Positions 61,831-64,000 of a DNA stretch of 64,000 nt are shown here, piece by piece. Location of the stretch: NCBI RefSeq assembly GCF_037546185.1, contig NZ_JAWMWH010000001.1, positions 682,001 to 746,000 on the forward strand, written 5' to 3'. The notes beneath the pieces were generated by a model. It was not told where the DNA came from, made no database searches, and worked only from the letters and a program-made list of their open reading frames with translations. Origin of the DNA: Nicoliella lavandulae (GTDB taxonomy: Bacteria > Bacillota > Bacilli > Lactobacillales > Lactobacillaceae). Position numbers and translations under genes: made by a program. Within the stretch, counting starts at the first letter, position 1; the number at the start of each line of letters is the position of its first letter.

Positions 61831-62196
61831 ATGGCTTTTGATAAAGATAATATTATTGCTCAACTTAAAGATGCTTCAATTACTGATTTAAACGACTTAG
61901 TTAAGTCAATCGAAGATGAATTTGGTGTTTCAGCTGCTGCTCCAGTTGCAGCTGCAGGTGCTGCTGGTGGCGACGCTGCTGCTAAGGATTCATTCGACGT
62001 TGAATTAACTTCTGCTGGTAGTGCTAAGATCAAGGCTATCAAGGCTGTTCGTGAAATCACTGGTGCTGGCTTGAAGGAAGCTAAGGACCTTGTTGATGGC
62101 GCTCCTGCTGTTGTTAAGGAAGGCGCTTCAGAAGAAGAAGCTAACAAGATCAAGGAACAACTTGAAGCTGCTGGTGCTACTGTTACCCTTAAGTAA
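61831..62196 (+). CDS. rplL: 50S ribosomal protein L7/L12
   Basis: The 121-residue stalk protein has an N-terminal dimerisation helix (DNIIAQLKDASITDLNDLVKSIEDEF), an Ala/Gly hinge (AAAPVAAAGAAGGDAAAKD), and the C-terminal factor-binding domain (KIKAIKAVREITGAGLKEAKDLVDG). ATG 61831 follows GGAGG; the ATG at 61816 overlaps that site. Confidence 0.97.
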   Translation: MAFDKDNIIAQLKDASITDLNDLVKSIEDEFGVSAAAPVAAAGAAGGDAAAKDSFDVELTSAGSAKIKAIKAVREITGAGLKEAKDLVDGAPAVVKEGASEEEANKIKEQLEAAGATVTLK

Positions 62197-62211
62197 TTTT
62201 AGTATTAAGCT

Positions 62212-62251
62212 TAAAGCGTGTGACATTGTAGATATGTCACGCGCTTTTTTA
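62212..62251 (+). terminator. Terminator of rplJL
   Basis: AAAGCGTGTGACAT pairs with ATGTCACGCGCTTT (one wobble) around TGTAGAT, followed by T-run. Confidence 0.94.
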
Positions 62252-62289
62252 GTTGATTGACTGATTAAGTAAAATATGGAGGGCTTCCA

Positions 62290-64000
62290 TTGAAAGCTTT
62301 ATATCAATATCCCAAAGAATTCTTTAGTAAGCATTTAAAAGTAATTCGAATCCTGTTTATTTTTTCGGTCTTAATTTTTTCAATTCGTGAATTTGGTAAA
62401 ATTATTTCCGAAGTAAACGGTCATCAAGTTAAAGTTAGCTTTGAGACTCAATCACCAACATCATTATTAATTATGTTGGTGTTGGGGTTGCTTGCAGTAT
62501 TGCCGATGCTGATATATGACTTTACCATCGTTGAATTTTTGCCGGGTAAGTTTAAGCCGAGTTATATTGCTAAAACGGGTTGGATTACCAACTCATTCAC
62601 CAATATTTTAGGAATGGGTGGATTGATTGGAGCTAGTTTACGGGCTAATTTTTATAACCAAAATGCCAAGCCTAAAGAAATTTTATATGCAATTTCGAAA
62701 ATTGCATTATTCCTGTTAGCTGGGTTATCGACTTACTGTTTGGTATCGTTGATTATGATTTTTGGTTTCGCCATGGATGGATCACTGGTTAATTACTGGC
62801 CGTTCTTATTCTTAGGTGCATTGTATTTTCCAATTATTTTCATCATTACGCGGTTGAATAATTCTAGCTTTTTTGAGGATTTAACCCTCGGTCGCGAGCT
62901 TAAGTTAATTATTGGATCTTGTTTAGAATGGGGGAGTTGTGCGGCGCTATTTTTAATCATTGGTGCTTTAATGCACGTAGATGTTAACTTAGCGACCGTA
63001 TTCCCACTATTCATTATTGCAAATGTAATGGGAGTCATTGGAATGACGCCAGGTGGATTAGGCGGTTTTGATTTAACCATTACCACTGGGTTATTCACAT
63101 TAGGCGTTGCCAAGCCAGAAGCATTGGTTTGGCTAGCGTTGTACCGAATTTTCTACTACATTGTGCCATTTGTAATTGCCTTGGTTCTGTTTATTCATGA
63201 TTATGGTAAACGCATTAATGAATTCTTGGATGATATTCCAAAGACGATTTTCCAACGTTCAGCTCAAGTTATTGTGACGATCTTCTTGTATTTTTCAGGA
63301 ATTGTATTGTTACTTTCGATTACGCTTCCTAACGTGGTCTTAGTCAATAGTTTCTACCTATCGATTGAACCGTATACCTTCTACTTTTTAAATCAACTAA
63401 CGTCAATCATTGTGGCGTTCATTTTGATTGGTTTAGCACGTGGATTCGGTTCACGGGTACAACGTGCTTTTTGGCCTACCGTAGTGGTATTGATCATTGC
63501 GAGTGCTAATACCTTATGGAAAGAAAACTTTCCAATTAATATGTCCATTCTTTCCGTAGTATTATTACTATTGTTATGGGCTGCTAAGGGTGCATTGTAT
63601 CGGAAACGATTATCATACTCATGGGGTCAACGCATCATGGATACGATTATTTTCGCATTTACATTTGTTGCCTACACCCTGTTGGGAGTTTACAACCGTT
63701 TTCATCATAGTTTCCATCATGGCTTTTTCCATCAACCTAATTCGTATCTGTTCCCATCACAACAAGTCTGGTTTGCCGGATTTTTAGGCCTTTTAGCTGC
63801 CTCATTAATTTTGGTAATCATTTATCGCTACTTATCTTCAAAAGAAAATAAGTGGCTTGATCAGCCGTTTAATGCGGAACGGGTGCGTGCAGTGATTGAC
63901 GAATTTGGTGGTAATGAAGTTAGCCACTTAGCATTTGTTCGTGATAAGCAAATTTATTTCTATCAAGAAGATGATCAGGACCAAGTCTTTTTCATGTTCA
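62290..64000 (+). CDS. mprF: Phosphatidylglycerol lysyltransferase/flippase MprF, 3' end cut by window edge
   Basis: MprF transfers lysine from Lys-tRNA to phosphatidylglycerol and flips the product, which lowers surface charge and protects from cationic peptides. The frame is open for 570 codons from TTG 62290 (six bases after GGAGGG) to the window end. It shows an N-terminal flippase domain with about eight membrane segments (TNSFTNILGMGGLIGASLRA, GVIGMTPGGLGGFD), more segments to about residue 510, and the beginning of the synthase domain (VRAVIDEFGGNEVSHLAFVRDKQIYFYQ). The synthase catalytic part lies outside. The substrate amino acid (Lys or Ala) cannot be read from the visible part. Confidence 0.93.
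   Translation, partial: MKALYQYPKEFFSKHLKVIRILFIFSVLIFSIREFGKIISEVNGHQVKVSFETQSPTSLLIMLVLGLLAVLPMLIYDFTIVEFLPGKFKPSYIAKTGWITNSFTNILGMGGLIGASLRANFYNQNAKPKEILYAISKIALFLLAGLSTYCLVSLIMIFGFAMDGSLVNYWPFLFLGALYFPIIFIITRLNNSSFFEDLTLGRELKLIIGSCLEWGSCAALFLIIGALMHVDVNLATVFPLFIIANVMGVIGMTPGGLGGFDLTITTGLFTLGVAKPEALVWLALYRIFYYIVPFVIALVLFIHDYGKRINEFLDDIPKTIFQRSAQVIVTIFLYFSGIVLLLSITLPNVVLVNSFYLSIEPYTFYFLNQLTSIIVAFILIGLARGFGSRVQRAFWPTVVVLIIASANTLWKENFPINMSILSVVLLLLLWAAKGALYRKRLSYSWGQRIMDTIIFAFTFVAYTLLGVYNRFHHSFHHGFFHQPNSYLFPSQQVWFAGFLGLLAASLILVIIYRYLSSKENKWLDQPFNAERVRAVIDEFGGNEVSHLAFVRDKQIYFYQEDDQDQVFFMF

Overview
The window is low-GC chromosomal DNA of a lactic acid bacterium, family Lactobacillaceae. The evidence is a typical lactobacillus 16S/23S/5S operon, an L-lactate dehydrogenase, PepC, the lemA-htpX pair, strong GGAGG-type ribosome binding sites, frequent TTG starts, and a gene order that follows the Bacillus subtilis origin region over long stretches. 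The 16S variable regions look like the heterofermentative fructivorans/kunkeei-like lineages, but I cannot fix a genus by eye. Both ends are cut inside genes: pyrG on the left, mprF on the right.

Layout. 1-9.5 kb: pyrG, a murA paralogue, rpmE2, a low-molecular-weight phosphatase, lemA-htpX, an unknown gene, murF and the RNA helicase cshA. 9.6-14.9 kb: alr, a MazEF-type toxin-antitoxin pair in the alr-ndoAI-ndoA order of Bacillus, then on the minus strand ldh and a two-gene unit (membrane glycosyltransferase plus CBS-domain protein). 15-29.8 kb: the classic pth-mfd-(flippase)-rqcP-divIC-S1 protein-tilS-hpt-ftsH-hslO-dusB-lysS block. 29.8-35.6 kb: a complete rRNA operon with two tandem promoters, followed by tRNA-Asn, Thr, Tyr and Gln. 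35.6-51 kb: a less conserved metabolic block (GntR regulator, tagA, NAD salvage genes pncB-nadE, an IS3-family element, SprT-like protein, thrB, tRNA-Leu(AAG), heme catalase, LCP protein, two transporters, gpmA, pepC, rpiA). 51-64 kb: dut, radA, then the conserved gltX-cysS-mrnC-rlmB-rae1-sigH-rpmG-secE-nusG-rplKAJL run, and mprF.

The window mixes translation and transcription machinery, cell-wall precursor synthesis (murA, murF, alr, flippase, tagA, LCP), DNA repair (mfd, radA, dut) and cofactor salvage. Ribosomal-protein genes carry visible leader structures (L11, L1 and L10 leaders). No prophage, CRISPR array or large defence island is visible.

The points most worth a second look are: an intact IS3/IS150-type element that sits in the loop of an intrinsic terminator and carries its own inward-facing terminators at both ends; a MurA in which the active-site Cys (fosfomycin target) is Asp; a MazF with a partner that does not look like the usual antitoxin; perfect palindromes at the pncB and katA promoters; a tRNA-Leu with an AAG anticodon; and an unknown small gene at the end of the NAD operon.
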